Positions 33,074 to 40,570 of a DNA stretch of 44,806 nucleotides are shown here, in pieces. The notes under the pieces are model-generated. The model saw nothing but the letters and a program-made list of their open reading frames with translations, made no database searches and was not told where the DNA came from. The DNA lies in contig JAODBC010000060.1 in NCBI GenBank assembly GCA_025463765.1, forward strand, positions 1-44,806, given 5' to 3'. This DNA comes from Subtercola sp. (GTDB lineage Bacteria; Actinomycetota; Actinomycetes; Actinomycetales; Microbacteriaceae). Both the position numbers and the translations under genes were made by a program. How positions within the stretch are numbered: position 1 is the stretch's first letter; each line of letters begins with the position of its first letter.

Positions 33074-33092
33074 TTAGGTAAGGCTACGCTTA
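33074..33092. promoter_or_regulatory. Candidate DtxR/IdeR iron box
   Basis: TTAGGTAAGGCTACGCTTA matches about 15 of 19 positions of the actinobacterial iron box TTAGGTTAGGCTAACCTAA. The inner arms GTAAG and CTTAC are perfect (33078-33093). It lies 30 bp upstream of the siderophore-interacting protein and overlaps its probable -10. Confidence 0.65.
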
Positions 33093-33146
33093 CTGAAATG
33101 TGTACTTCGTTCGCCAGGCACTCTCGCCGCGCAGACCGCGGTACGA

Positions 33147-33200
33147 GAGCACCTGGCTAGAACGGAGCACCTGGCTAGAACAGAGCACCTGGCTAGAACG
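33147..33200. repeat. Tandem repeat, 18-bp unit x 3, containing the SDR stop codon
   Basis: Units GAGCACCTGGCTAGAACG (last base varies). CTA at 33193-33195 is the minus-strand TAG stop; the other two copies repeat the stop in frame. Confidence 0.92.
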
Positions 33201-33915
33201 GCGCGACTCCCGAACGGTTGATGAACGTGCCGGTCGGGCCCTCCCCGCCTCGGGTCGCGAGTTCGACGATCGCGTCTGTGCCCTCTTCGACGGTCTGGTA
33301 ACCGTTGTTGCCGTTGAAGTCGGTGGCCGTGTAACCGGGGTCGGCCGCGTTGATACGAATCTCTGGAAACGCCTTGGCATACTGCACGGTGAGCATGGTG
33401 ACTGCCGATTTCGACGACGTGTACAACGGCGCGGTGATGGTCGATTCGACGTGTTCGGGGTCGCGCACGAAGGCGAAGGAGCCCATGCCGCTCGTCACGT
33501 TCACGATCGTCGGCGCGCTCGATTCGCGCAGCAACGGCACGAACGCGCTGGTCATGCGTACGATTCCGATGACGTTGGTGTCGTAGACAGCGAAGGCGTC
33601 GGCGGCGGTGAGCTCGGCAGCCGACGAGTGCGACCCGACGATTCCGGCGTTGTTAATGAGCACGTCGAGCCCGCCGGCCGCCGAGATAGTGGATGCCGCA
33701 GCCGCGACGGATTCATCGCTCGTGACGTCGAGCTGCACGAAGCGAGCCCCGAGCTCTTCGGCCGCCTTCGTGCCGCGGGCTTCGTCGCGGGCACCGATCC
33801 ACACCGTATGGCCGGCCTCGATGAGCCGCCTGGCGGTTTCGTAGCCGAGCCCCTTGTTGGCTCCGGTGATGAGGGTTTTCGTCGGGTGTGCCGCTGGGGC
33901 GATGTCTGTTGTCAT
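33193..33915 (-). CDS. Short-chain dehydrogenase/reductase
   Basis: 240 residues starting at MTTDIAPAAH (ATG 33915). Cofactor loop TLITGANKGLGYETARRL (Gly-x3-Gly-x-Gly) and an Arg after the second strand (GARDEARG) suggest NADP. NNAG, the catalytic VTSGMGS and YTSSKSA (Ser, Tyr, Lys) are intact. It resembles carbonyl-reductase-like SDRs that reduce quinones or ketones; the substrate is unknown. It is divergent from an MmyB-type regulator 101 bp away, an arrangement common in actinobacteria in which the regulator controls the SDR. Its C-terminus stops in the first unit of an 18-bp array. Confidence 0.85.
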   Translation of the reverse strand: MTTDIAPAAHPTKTLITGANKGLGYETARRLIEAGHTVWIGARDEARGTKAAEELGARFVQLDVTSDESVAAAASTISAAGGLDVLINNAGIVGSHSSAAELTAADAFAVYDTNVIGIVRMTSAFVPLLRESSAPTIVNVTSGMGSFAFVRDPEHVESTITAPLYTSSKSAVTMLTVQYAKAFPEIRINAADPGYTATDFNGNNGYQTVEEGTDAIVELATRGGEGPTGTFINRSGVAPF

Positions 33916-34005
33916 GTTTCGAGTGTGCGCCGCCACCGTCGACCTGTCGTGGCCCGGCTCAGCATACGGACTCGCAGTACCACGCAGCATCCGAAGGCCG
34001 GTGAC

Positions 34006-34041
34006 AGACTGGCCAGATGGATGAGACTGGCCAGATGGATG
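34006..34041 (+). repeat. 18-bp tandem duplication across a start codon
   Basis: AGACTGGCCAGATGGATG occurs twice in a row. Each copy supplies the ATG and the bases upstream of it, so the gene has two equivalent start sites (34017 and 34035). Confidence 0.9.
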
Positions 34042-34943
34042 AGACACGGCCCGGCAGCCCCGGCAGCCCCGGCGATCACGGCGACCTCGGCGCCCTGCTG
34101 CGGTCGTGGCGAGACCGGCTGTCTCCCGCGGACGTCGGCCTCTTCGCCGGCGAGACGCGTCGCGCGCTCGGGCTGCGCCGCGAAGAGCTCGCCTCGCTCG
34201 CCGGGCTGAGCGTCGACTACGTCGTTCGCCTCGAGCAGGGCCGGGCGCGGCACCCTTCGGTTCAGGTCGCCGCCGCTCTCGCCCGCGCGCTGCAGCTGAG
34301 CGACGCCGAGCGTGATCACCTCTTCGTCGTCGCCGGGCTGCTGCCCCCGTCGCCGAGAGAAGTGCCCGCGCATATCCCCCCGGGAGTGCAACGCCTGGTG
34401 GCGCGTCTCGGCGAGATTCCGCTGGCTGTGTTCACGGCCTCCTGGGATCTGATCAGCTGGAGCCCGCTCTGGGCCGCCCTGCTCGGCGAACCGGCGCGAC
34501 CAGCGTCGGGGCGGCCGAACCTCATCCGCTCGCTGTTCAGCGACACCGCCCTGCACAGCGGCGAGGGCTTCATCGTGAGTCGCTCGGGCAGCGTCGACGG
34601 CTTCGGCGCCTCGCTCGTCGCCGACCTGCGCCGGGTGCATGGGCAGTATCCGGATGATCGTACGGTAACGAGCCTGATCGACGAACTCCTGGCATCGAGC
34701 CCGGCGTTCCGCGAGCTGTGGCACAGCGGTTCGGTCGGCGAACACCAGTCCGAGAGCAAGGTCGTGCGTAACGCCATCGTCGGAGACGTCGAACTCGACT
34801 GCGACGTGTTCAGCGTGGCTGGCACCGACCTTCGCATCGTTGCCTACACAGCCGCGACCGGTTCTGCCGCAGCGGCGAAACTCGACTTCTTGCGCGTGAG
34901 CGCGGTGCAATCGAGCAGGGGCTCGAGCGTTCAGGTGCGCTGA
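34017..34943 (+). CDS. MmyB-type helix-turn-helix regulator
   Basis: 308 residues from the first of two duplicated ATGs. The HTH (RRALGLRREELASLAGLSVDYVVRLEQGRARHPSVQVAAALARALQLSDAERDHLFVVAGL) is at about 48-107. A PAS-like ligand domain follows (GEIPLAVFTASWDLISWSPLWAALLG ... SPAFRELWHSG ... DLRIVAYTAATGS). The N-terminus repeats MDETGQ/MDETRP and then GSPGSP. It probably controls the divergent SDR. The last 13 bp overlap the convergent MFS gene. Confidence 0.82.
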   Translation: MDETGQMDETRPGSPGSPGDHGDLGALLRSWRDRLSPADVGLFAGETRRALGLRREELASLAGLSVDYVVRLEQGRARHPSVQVAAALARALQLSDAERDHLFVVAGLLPPSPREVPAHIPPGVQRLVARLGEIPLAVFTASWDLISWSPLWAALLGEPARPASGRPNLIRSLFSDTALHSGEGFIVSRSGSVDGFGASLVADLRRVHGQYPDDRTVTSLIDELLASSPAFRELWHSGSVGEHQSESKVVRNAIVGDVELDCDVFSVAGTDLRIVAYTAATGSAAAAKLDFLRVSAVQSSRGSSVQVR

Positions 34944-36352
34944 GCCGAGCCCGCACCCCGCGCGACCCGCTCAGCAGCGAGCGCCGACCCCTTCTCCTGC
35001 CGTCGGGCCGGAACATACAGTGCCGCCCCGACGATACTGAACGCCCCCGCCACCACAAACGCGACGCCCGGCGACGTCGCACCGGCGAGGGGAACCAGAA
35101 GCAGCGCCCCCAGGCTGTAACTGCCGCCCGACACCATCGAGTTCATCGAGAGCACCACCGCCCGATTCGCCTGAGTCGCCTGTCGATGCAGCAGGGTGCT
35201 GTGCATCGGTCCCGCCGCTCCGTGCGTCAGATAGGCGAGCCAGTAGGCCACGATCAGGCCGAGCGGGCCGGCGACGACACCCATGACGACAACGAACAGG
35301 CCGTTCAGAATGCGCGCGACGATCGCCGTGCGCGCCACCCCGATGCGCCGGCTGCCGAACGCCGCCACCAGAGCGCCCGCCGCGAACAGCCCCCACGCTG
35401 CTGCAGATGCCGGGCCGAACAGCGCGGCTGCGGCGTCTTCTCCTCCCAGATCGTCGGCCAGTTTCACCGGAGTCAGCGTCTCGAACGCCACCATCGCGAT
35501 GCTCCAGAACACCTCCACGAGCACCAGAGAACGCAGCACTCTCGACGTTCGCATAAGGCGCAACCCCTGCCCGATGGTTCGCGGGGCAGCGCGTACGGCA
35601 TCCGTCAGCGCTGCGACGCGCCGGGCACCGGATGCCCGTACCGGCGTCTCACGCACCAGCAGCCCGAGCAGCACAGTGTGGGTCGCGTACAGCACGGTCG
35701 CGACGGCGAACGGCAGGGCGAGCGCGGAGATCTGAGTCAGCCCTGCGAACTGGGCCAGCGGATTCCACGCCACCAGCCCGCCGCCGACGAGCGCCCCCGC
35801 CGCGATGGCAATGCCCAGAGCCATCGCAGCGCGACTCAGACCGCGCTCGATCGGGCGCGCGGCAGTGCCAGCAGAGACTGTTGTGACGGCAGCGCCGCCG
35901 GTGACACCAGCGCCGCCAGGGCCGCCAGGGCCGCCAGCGCCGCCAGTGTGCGCAGTAACCGCATCGACGTACCAGGCCTCGAGCGGACCGGAGTCGAGCG
36001 CCCGGAACACCCCCTGCAGCACCATGGCCAGCGCGAACATCCAGAACGAAGTCGCCACCAGAAGGAGCGCGGTAGAGGCCACCGCGACGACACCCGAGGC
36101 GATGAGCAGCGGGCGCCGACCGAGCGCATCGGCCAGGCCACCCGTCGGCAGCTCGAGCCCGAGCACCACAAAACCCTGAATCGAGAGCAGAAGGCCCACC
36201 TGCGCGAGAGACAGACCGCGTTCGAGCGGAAGCAGAACCGTGAGTCCGAACACCACTCCGACCGGCAGCCAGCGGGTCGCGGTGAGCAGCACCAGGCGGC
36301 GTTCGGCCTGGGGTGCGGATAGCGGGGCGACGGAAAGGGAGGCGCCGCTCAT
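34931..36352 (-). CDS. MFS transporter (12-TM)
   Basis: 473 residues from ATG 36352. The regulator stop upstream overlaps this start as ATGA, so the two are translated together. It has about 12 hydrophobic segments; LPTGGLADALGRRPLLIAS is the loop 2-3 MFS motif. A Gly/Pro/Ala-rich insertion (GGAGGPGGPGGAGVTGG) sits in the outer loop between helices about 4 and 5 and is encoded by a short repeat. It resembles exporters of the multidrug type; the substrate is unknown. Expression should follow the ArsR-type regulator and its palindrome at 37032-37048. Confidence 0.83.
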   Translation of the reverse strand: MSGASLSVAPLSAPQAERRLVLLTATRWLPVGVVFGLTVLLPLERGLSLAQVGLLLSIQGFVVLGLELPTGGLADALGRRPLLIASGVVAVASTALLLVATSFWMFALAMVLQGVFRALDSGPLEAWYVDAVTAHTGGAGGPGGPGGAGVTGGAAVTTVSAGTAARPIERGLSRAAMALGIAIAAGALVGGGLVAWNPLAQFAGLTQISALALPFAVATVLYATHTVLLGLLVRETPVRASGARRVAALTDAVRAAPRTIGQGLRLMRTSRVLRSLVLVEVFWSIAMVAFETLTPVKLADDLGGEDAAAALFGPASAAAWGLFAAGALVAAFGSRRIGVARTAIVARILNGLFVVVMGVVAGPLGLIVAYWLAYLTHGAAGPMHSTLLHRQATQANRAVVLSMNSMVSGGSYSLGALLLVPLAGATSPGVAFVVAGAFSIVGAALYVPARRQEKGSALAAERVARGAGSAQRT

Positions 36353-37002
36353 TGATCCGTTAAGGGCGCTTGCAGGTCGACCGGGCTCGTGAACGTGTGC
36401 ACGTGAACGCGCCGTGCACGCTCGTCGCCCTCGCCGAGCGTGCGGTACCGGTCGAGCAGAGCATCCAGATCGGCCTTCAAGGCAGCAGCCTGCTCGGGGG
36501 TCACGAAGACGAACGAGTCGTTGAGCCCGAACACGTCGACCCACTCGGCAGGCCAGGTCTCTGCCACGTCGAGCCATTGTTCGGCGCGCGTCGCGAACTG
36601 CCGAACGTAGTCGCGCTGCAGCCAGCCGAGCGCGGTGCGGGCGTCTTCGTCGCCGGCGAAATCGGAGTTGTTCCAGGAGTGGTAGTCGGTGGATGCCCGC
36701 CAGAGCCGACGCCGACCCGCGCCCTCGCCCGTATCGGCGACCAGCCCCACCGACTCGAGCGCGCGCAGGTGGTAACTCGTGGCTCCGGTGTTCGTCGAGA
36801 GGATGCCGGCCAGCTCGGTCGCGGTCAGCGGCCCGTCGACCCGCAGGCGGCCGAGAATGCGCGAGCGCAGCGGGTGAGCGAGCACCCGCACGGCTCGTTC
36901 GTCGAGCTGGATGCCCGTGTAGGGGCGTGGTGCTGCGGTCGGGTTCTCAGTGTGGTGCGCGCTCGGGTTCCCCTGAGGATTTGCGTTCGCATTCTTGGCC
37001 AT
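36349..37002 (-). CDS. ArsR-type (HTH_20) winged-helix regulator
   Basis: 217 residues from ATG 37002. The domain at about 30-105 reads IQLDERAVRVLAHPLRSRILGRLRVDGPLTATELAGILSTNTGATSYHLRALESVGLVADTGEGAGRRRLWRAS, a classical ArsR/HTH_20 wing. The C-terminal half is helical (LGWLQRDYVRQFATRAEQWLDVAETWPAEWVDVFGLNDSFVFVTPEQAAALKADLDALLDRYR), as in regulators that sense drugs or peptides. It is the first gene of a two-gene operon with an MFS pump. The palindrome in its promoter suggests autoregulation. Confidence 0.85.
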   Translation of the reverse strand: MAKNANANPQGNPSAHHTENPTAAPRPYTGIQLDERAVRVLAHPLRSRILGRLRVDGPLTATELAGILSTNTGATSYHLRALESVGLVADTGEGAGRRRLWRASTDYHSWNNSDFAGDEDARTALGWLQRDYVRQFATRAEQWLDVAETWPAEWVDVFGLNDSFVFVTPEQAAALKADLDALLDRYRTLGEGDERARRVHVHTFTSPVDLQAPLTDQ

Positions 37003-37031
37003 GGCCCTGATTTTGTCATGCACACTTTCTA

Positions 37032-37048
37032 TGCACAAGACTTGTGCA
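37032..37048. promoter_or_regulatory. Perfect 17-bp palindrome, candidate operator of the ArsR-MFS operon
   Basis: TGCACAAG-A-CTTGTGCA is perfectly symmetrical. On the minus strand it contains a possible -35 (TTGTGC), 17 bases from CAAAAT as -10, which is 7 bases from the ATG. A further half-site (TGCACA) lies at 37019-37024. Binding here would block the promoter. Confidence 0.65.
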
Positions 37049-37082
37049 AGCAAACAGCGGCGCCGGGTGAGAGAGTGGAACC

Positions 37083-37223
37083 GTGACTTCCGAGCCTGAC
37101 GCCCGCCTAGGCATTGGCCTTGCCGCCATCGGGCACCCCGCGTACATCACCGTCGGGCGTGACACCGTTTTGGCACAACCGCAGGGTTTCGAAAGGCGGC
37201 GCACATGCCAAAGGGGCGCGTAA
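37083..37223 (+). pseudogene. Remnant of an aldo/keto reductase gene (N-terminus only)
   Basis: From GTG 37083 the frame encodes DARLGIGLAAIGHPAYITVGRD, which matches the first residues of actinobacterial aldo/keto reductases (L-G-x-G-L-A-A-x-G-x-P-x-Y-I). It then loses similarity at TVLAQPQGFERRR and stops at 37223 after 46 codons, overlapping the start of the next gene. The rest of the enzyme is absent. The break falls where the dispersed element copy 2 begins, which suggests a deletion or rearrangement. Confidence 0.45.
37188..37220. repeat. Copy 2 of the short dispersed element
   Basis: TTCGAAAGGCGGCGCACATG and the following CCAAAGGGGCGCG align with 471-504. It contains the ATG (37205) of the following dehydrogenase and marks the end of similarity of the aldo/keto reductase remnant. 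Confidence 0.4.
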
Positions 37224-38233
37224 CCGCGGCGAGCAACGCCACAACCGCCGCAACCGGCGCAACCGGCGCGGTCGGCGCCGTCGGGGTGCCCGGGGCCGTC
37301 GGGGTGCCCGGGGCCGTCGGGGTGCTCGGGGTGGGTCGCATGGGGCGGCCGATTGCGCTCGCGCTCGCGGCGGCCGGATTCGCCGTCACCGCGTTCGACG
37401 TCGAGCCCGACCGGTTCGCGGGGCTCGACGCGCTCGGCGTGCGCGCCGCGGCATCAGCCGTCGAGCTCGCGGGGGTGAGCGACCTTCTCGTTACCGTGCT
37501 TCCGGGGCCGCCCGAAATCGAGCGGGCAATGGCAGACGACGACGCATCGGGCGAAGGCCTGCTCGACCACCTGCGGCCGGGCGCCTGCTGGCTCGACCTC
37601 AGCAGCAGCGACCCCGACCTCATGGTGCGGCTCAGCCGGCACGCGGCCGATCGCGGCATACTCACGGTCGAAGCCCCCCTGGGCGGCGGGGTCGAGGCGG
37701 CCGAGGCGGCGCAGCTGTCGTTCTTCGTCTCGGGCCACGCTGCCGCCGTCGAGGCCGCGATGCCTGTGCTCACGGCCCTCTCAGCCCTCGCCGAGCCCGG
37801 CGCAATCTGTCACCTCGGCGAAGCGCCTGGCGCGGGAAATACCGCGAAGCTCCTGGCGAACCTGCTCTGGTTCGGTCAGAGCATCGCCGTCACCGAAGCT
37901 CTGTTGCTCGGCAGCAAACGCGGTATCGATCCGCGAGCGCTGCAGGATGCCCTGCGGGGCAGCGCCGGCGGCAGCGCCTTCATCGACCGGCACCTCGACC
38001 GGTTGCTCGCCGGAGACGACATGGCCACGTTCGGCCTCGACCGCGTCGTGGAAGAGCTCGACACCCTCACCCGCCTGGCGGCCGAAGCCGAGATGCCGTT
38101 CGCGCTGTCGAACCTCGTGGCGGGCATCCACCACCGCGCACTGCAGCGCTTCGGCGCCGTCGACGGGGAACTTCTTGCAGCTCGACTGCTCGAAGCGGAA
38201 GCGAGCATTTCGCTGGTAGATGGCGAGCAATAA
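37205..38233 (+). CDS. NAD(P)-dependent beta-hydroxyacid dehydrogenase (3-hydroxyisobutyrate/6PGDH family)
   Basis: 342 residues. The Rossmann start GVLGVGRMGRPIALALAAAGFAVTAFDVEPDR gives a G-x-G-x2-G loop with an acidic residue (D) after the second strand, which suggests NAD. VTVLPGPPEIERAM and the substrate loop APLGGGVEAAEAAQLSFFVSG fit the family, and GNTAKLLANL contains the catalytic Lys. The N-terminus is an unusual tandem of GAVGVPG units (about 20-42) that repeats the first glycine strand in frame. The natural substrate is unknown. It lies just after a broken aldo/keto reductase. Confidence 0.82.
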   Translation: MPKGRVTAASNATTAATGATGAVGAVGVPGAVGVPGAVGVLGVGRMGRPIALALAAAGFAVTAFDVEPDRFAGLDALGVRAAASAVELAGVSDLLVTVLPGPPEIERAMADDDASGEGLLDHLRPGACWLDLSSSDPDLMVRLSRHAADRGILTVEAPLGGGVEAAEAAQLSFFVSGHAAAVEAAMPVLTALSALAEPGAICHLGEAPGAGNTAKLLANLLWFGQSIAVTEALLLGSKRGIDPRALQDALRGSAGGSAFIDRHLDRLLAGDDMATFGLDRVVEELDTLTRLAAEAEMPFALSNLVAGIHHRALQRFGAVDGELLAARLLEAEASISLVDGEQ

Positions 38234-38305
38234 CGCACGTCTAGACCGGGATAGGCATCGACGGGGTGACCCGTCAAGCCCTGTCGGCACGTCGGCGCAG
38301 CCGAA

Positions 38306-38311
38306 TAGCGT
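38306..38311 (+). promoter_or_regulatory. -10 hexamer TAGCGT, leaderless start of the SDR gene
   Basis: TAGCGT-N6-ATG with the ATG at 38318. No ribosome site is needed or seen. Confidence 0.5.
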
Positions 38312-38317
38312 GAGGCC

Positions 38318-39208
38318 ATGCCTTCGATCTACACACCCCACGACCCCATTCACCAGTACCCGAACCCGCCCTTCCCCCCGCAGCAGCAGTCGGCTCCCGG
38401 CGACGTAAACCAGATGGATCCGAAACCAGATCACGGCGAGCAGAGCTACGTCGGCTCGGGCCGGCTGGCCGGTCGTAAGGCAGTCGTCACGGGCGCCGAT
38501 TCCGGCATCGGTCGCGCTGTCGCAATCGCGTACGCACGGGAGGGAGCCGATGTGGCGCTCTCCTACCTGCCCGAAGAGCAAGCTCAGGCCGAAGAGGTCG
38601 CCGCGCTCGTCGAGGCAGCGGGGCAGAAGGCCCTGCTTTTTCCCGGCGACCTTCAAGACGAAGCCACCAACGCGGCACTCATCGACAAGACGGTCGACGA
38701 ATTCGGCGGGCTCGACATCATCGCCATCATCGCGGGCACCATGCCCACCGTCGACAGCATCGACGACTTCAAGACCGAGACGCTCGACCACGTTCTGAAG
38801 ACCAACATCTACCCCTTGTTCTGGCTCACTAAGGCGGCCTCGCCGCACCTCAAGCCGGGCGCATCGATCGTGACCTGCTCGAGCATCCAGGGATTCAGCC
38901 CCTCGCCCGCGCTGGCCGAATACGCGGTGTCGAAGGCGGGTATCGCCAACTTCACCCGCGCGATGGCCCAGCAGCTCGCCGAACGCGGCATCCGTGTGAA
39001 CGGCGTCGCCCCGGGCCCGGTGTGGACCCCGCTGCAGCCGGCCTTCGTGCCGAACGAGAAGATCGAGTCGTTCGGCAGCGAATCCGCCTACGGCCGCCCC
39101 GGTCAGCCGGCCGAACTCGCCCCGCCGTTCGTGCTGCTCGCCTCGCAAGAGGCCAGCTACATCAGCGGCGAGACCATCGCTGTGACGGGCGGGACCCCGG
39201 TGCACTGA
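38318..39208 (+). CDS. Short-chain dehydrogenase/reductase, YghA/general-stress type
   Basis: 296 residues. A Pro/Gln-rich extension of about 45 residues (YPNPPFPPQQQSAPGDVNQMDPKPDHGEQSYVGSGRLAGRKAVVTGADSGIGRAV) precedes the Rossmann domain, as in the YghA and Bacillus YdaD/YhxC stress dehydrogenases. SSIQGF and YAVSKAG hold catalytic Ser, Tyr and Lys. The usual NAG motif reads IAG (AIIAGTMP), a natural variant. The protein ends in ETIAVTGGTPVH. The substrate is unknown; the family is linked to stress or stationary phase. Its stop codon is part of a 14-bp duplication. Confidence 0.85.
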   Translation: MPSIYTPHDPIHQYPNPPFPPQQQSAPGDVNQMDPKPDHGEQSYVGSGRLAGRKAVVTGADSGIGRAVAIAYAREGADVALSYLPEEQAQAEEVAALVEAAGQKALLFPGDLQDEATNAALIDKTVDEFGGLDIIAIIAGTMPTVDSIDDFKTETLDHVLKTNIYPLFWLTKAASPHLKPGASIVTCSSIQGFSPSPALAEYAVSKAGIANFTRAMAQQLAERGIRVNGVAPGPVWTPLQPAFVPNEKIESFGSESAYGRPGQPAELAPPFVLLASQEASYISGETIAVTGGTPVH

Positions 39209-39306
39209 CCCCGGTGCAGTGGCGGGAGAACACCATGCCCGGGGGTGAACACCATGCCCGGGGTGAACATTATGCCCGGCGTGAACACTATGCCCGCGGT
39301 GACCAG
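39195..39306. repeat. 14-bp duplication over the SDR stop codon, then an 18-20-bp unit x 4
   Basis: CCCCGGTGCACTGA (39195-39208, ending in the TGA) is followed by CCCCGGTGCAGTGG. Then four units of the type GGGGTGAACACCATGCCC run from about 39221 to 39295, with a partial copy up to the next gene. Confidence 0.85.
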
Positions 39307-39323
39307 ATGAGCGAGGCGCGCGC

Positions 39324-40058
39324 ATGAGCGTCTGGGTCGGCACCTCCGGCTGGAGTTACGACCACTGGAACGGGGTGCTCTACGCCGATGGCCTCCCGCC
39401 CTGGCGCCGACTCGAAACGTACACCGGCGAGTTTCAAACCGTCGAACTCAACGCAAGCTTCTACCGCTGGCCCAACAACGCCGCCTTCGTCAGCTGGCGT
39501 CGCCGCCTGCCCGACGGTTTTCGCATGTCGGTCAAGGCTCCACGTGGCCTGACCCACGGCAAGCTGCTCTACGCGCCCGAGATCTGGGTGCAGCGAATGA
39601 CGTCGGCCTGGCATGAGCTCGGCGACAAGCGCGCCGTGCTGCTCGTGCAGCTGCCGCCCGGAATGCAACGCGACGACGAGCGCCTGCGCTACTTTCTCGC
39701 CCAGCTGCCGCCGTGGCTGCGCGTCGCGGTGGAACTTCGGCACGAGAGCTGGAATCACGACGACGTGTTCCGCCTGCTCGAGCAGCATGGGGCGGCGTAT
39801 TGCGTCATGAGCGGCGCCAACCTGCCCTGCGTCATTCGGGCGACCTCCGACATCGTCTATATTCGCCTGCACGGCCCCGACCACTCGTATCTCTACGGAG
39901 GCTCGTACTCCGACACCGACCTGGCCTGGTGGGCCGACCGAATCGCCGAATGGAACAGCTCCGGCCATGAGGTCTACGCCTACTTCAACAACGACGGCGG
40001 CGGTAACGCCGTGCGAAACGCCCGCACCCTGAAGTGGATGCTCGGCGAACGCCTCTGA
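39324..40058 (+). CDS. DUF72 (YecE-like) protein, TIM-barrel of unknown function
   Basis: 244 residues. WVGTSGWSYDHWNGVLYADGLPPWRRLETYTGEFQTVELNASFYRWPN is the family's N-terminal sequence, including GTSGWSY and the E-L-N-x-S-F-Y motif. VELRHESWNHDD and YIRLHGPDHSYLYGGSYSD, then VYAYFNNDGGGNAVRNARTL, are the other conserved blocks. The domain is widespread but has no proven reaction. A GCGAGG sequence about nine bases upstream may serve for ribosome binding. The gene follows a tandem array and has no obvious partner. Confidence 0.87.
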   Translation: MSVWVGTSGWSYDHWNGVLYADGLPPWRRLETYTGEFQTVELNASFYRWPNNAAFVSWRRRLPDGFRMSVKAPRGLTHGKLLYAPEIWVQRMTSAWHELGDKRAVLLVQLPPGMQRDDERLRYFLAQLPPWLRVAVELRHESWNHDDVFRLLEQHGAAYCVMSGANLPCVIRATSDIVYIRLHGPDHSYLYGGSYSDTDLAWWADRIAEWNSSGHEVYAYFNNDGGGNAVRNARTLKWMLGERL

Positions 40059-40101
40059 CCCGCCCGCAGCATCCGTTCTCCGAGTAACGCACACAGCCGG
40101 T

Positions 40102-40107
40102 TAGTCT
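40102..40107 (+). promoter_or_regulatory. -10 hexamer TAGTCT, leaderless start of the short LysR-like gene
   Basis: TAGTCT-N6-ATG with the ATG at 40114. Confidence 0.5.
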
Positions 40108-40113
40108 GGGCAG

Positions 40114-40461
40114 ATGGCCATCGACCGCATCCGTCACTTCATGGCCGCCGCCGACTCGCTGAACTTCGCGCACGCCGCCCGCACCGAAGGCGTCTCGCGC
40201 GCCACCCTGGTCGCCTCGGTGAAGGAACTCGAAGCCGAACTCGGGTACCCGTTGTTCGACTACTCGGCCGAGACCACCACGCTCACTGCCGCCGGTGAGG
40301 CGCTGCAGCAGACCACAACGGTGCAGTGGGCGAAGTCTGCAGCAGCGGCCGCCGCCGACGTTCGTCCGCCGGGCGGAAAGGCAAAGGCGTCGAAGGGCAA
40401 AGGCCGCGCGCCGGCCGTCAAGGGTGCGCCCCGTGTCGGAAAGCGGCGGCAGGGGCGCTGA
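40114..40461 (+). CDS. Short LysR-type DNA-binding protein without effector domain
   Basis: 115 residues. Residues 1-62 are a LysR N-terminal winged HTH (IDRIRHFMAAADSLNFAHAARTEGVSRATLVASVKELEAELGYPLFDYSAETTTLTAAGEALQQ). The inducer-binding domain of about 200 residues that all normal LysR proteins carry is absent. Instead the chain ends in a Lys/Arg/Gly/Ala-rich tail (GGKAKASKGKGRAPAVKGAPRVGKRRQGR), as in histone-like DNA-binding tails. The gene is uninterrupted and has its own -10, so it is probably a real short protein and not a broken gene. It may act as a DNA-bound accessory or nucleoid-type protein; this is inference. Confidence 0.7.
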   Translation: MAIDRIRHFMAAADSLNFAHAARTEGVSRATLVASVKELEAELGYPLFDYSAETTTLTAAGEALQQTTTVQWAKSAAAAAADVRPPGGKAKASKGKGRAPAVKGAPRVGKRRQGR

Positions 40462-40512
40462 GTCGGGAGCGTTCCACACGGGCATCCGTTCGGCCGGCCC
40501 ACGGGCATCCGG

Positions 40513-40570
40513 AGCCGTCAGCGCGTGACGACAGGGTAATCAGCCGTCAGCGCGTGATGGCGGGGTAATC
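40513..40570. repeat. 29-bp tandem duplication of the 3' end of the epimerase-like gene
   Basis: 40513-40541 and 40542-40570 differ at three positions. On the minus strand the unit holds the last codons (DYPAITR) and the TGA stop (40547-40549) plus five bases; the downstream copy would read DYPVVTR and stop again. Confidence 0.9.

Noticed and set aside
37114..38244. Arg-rich plus-strand frame over the hydroxyacid dehydrogenase
   Set aside because: It is out of phase with a gene having intact Rossmann and catalytic motifs and is a composition artefact.
40114..40461. Pseudogene of a full-length LysR regulator
   Set aside because: No remains of an inducer domain follow in any frame, the start has a proper -10, and the frame is intact.
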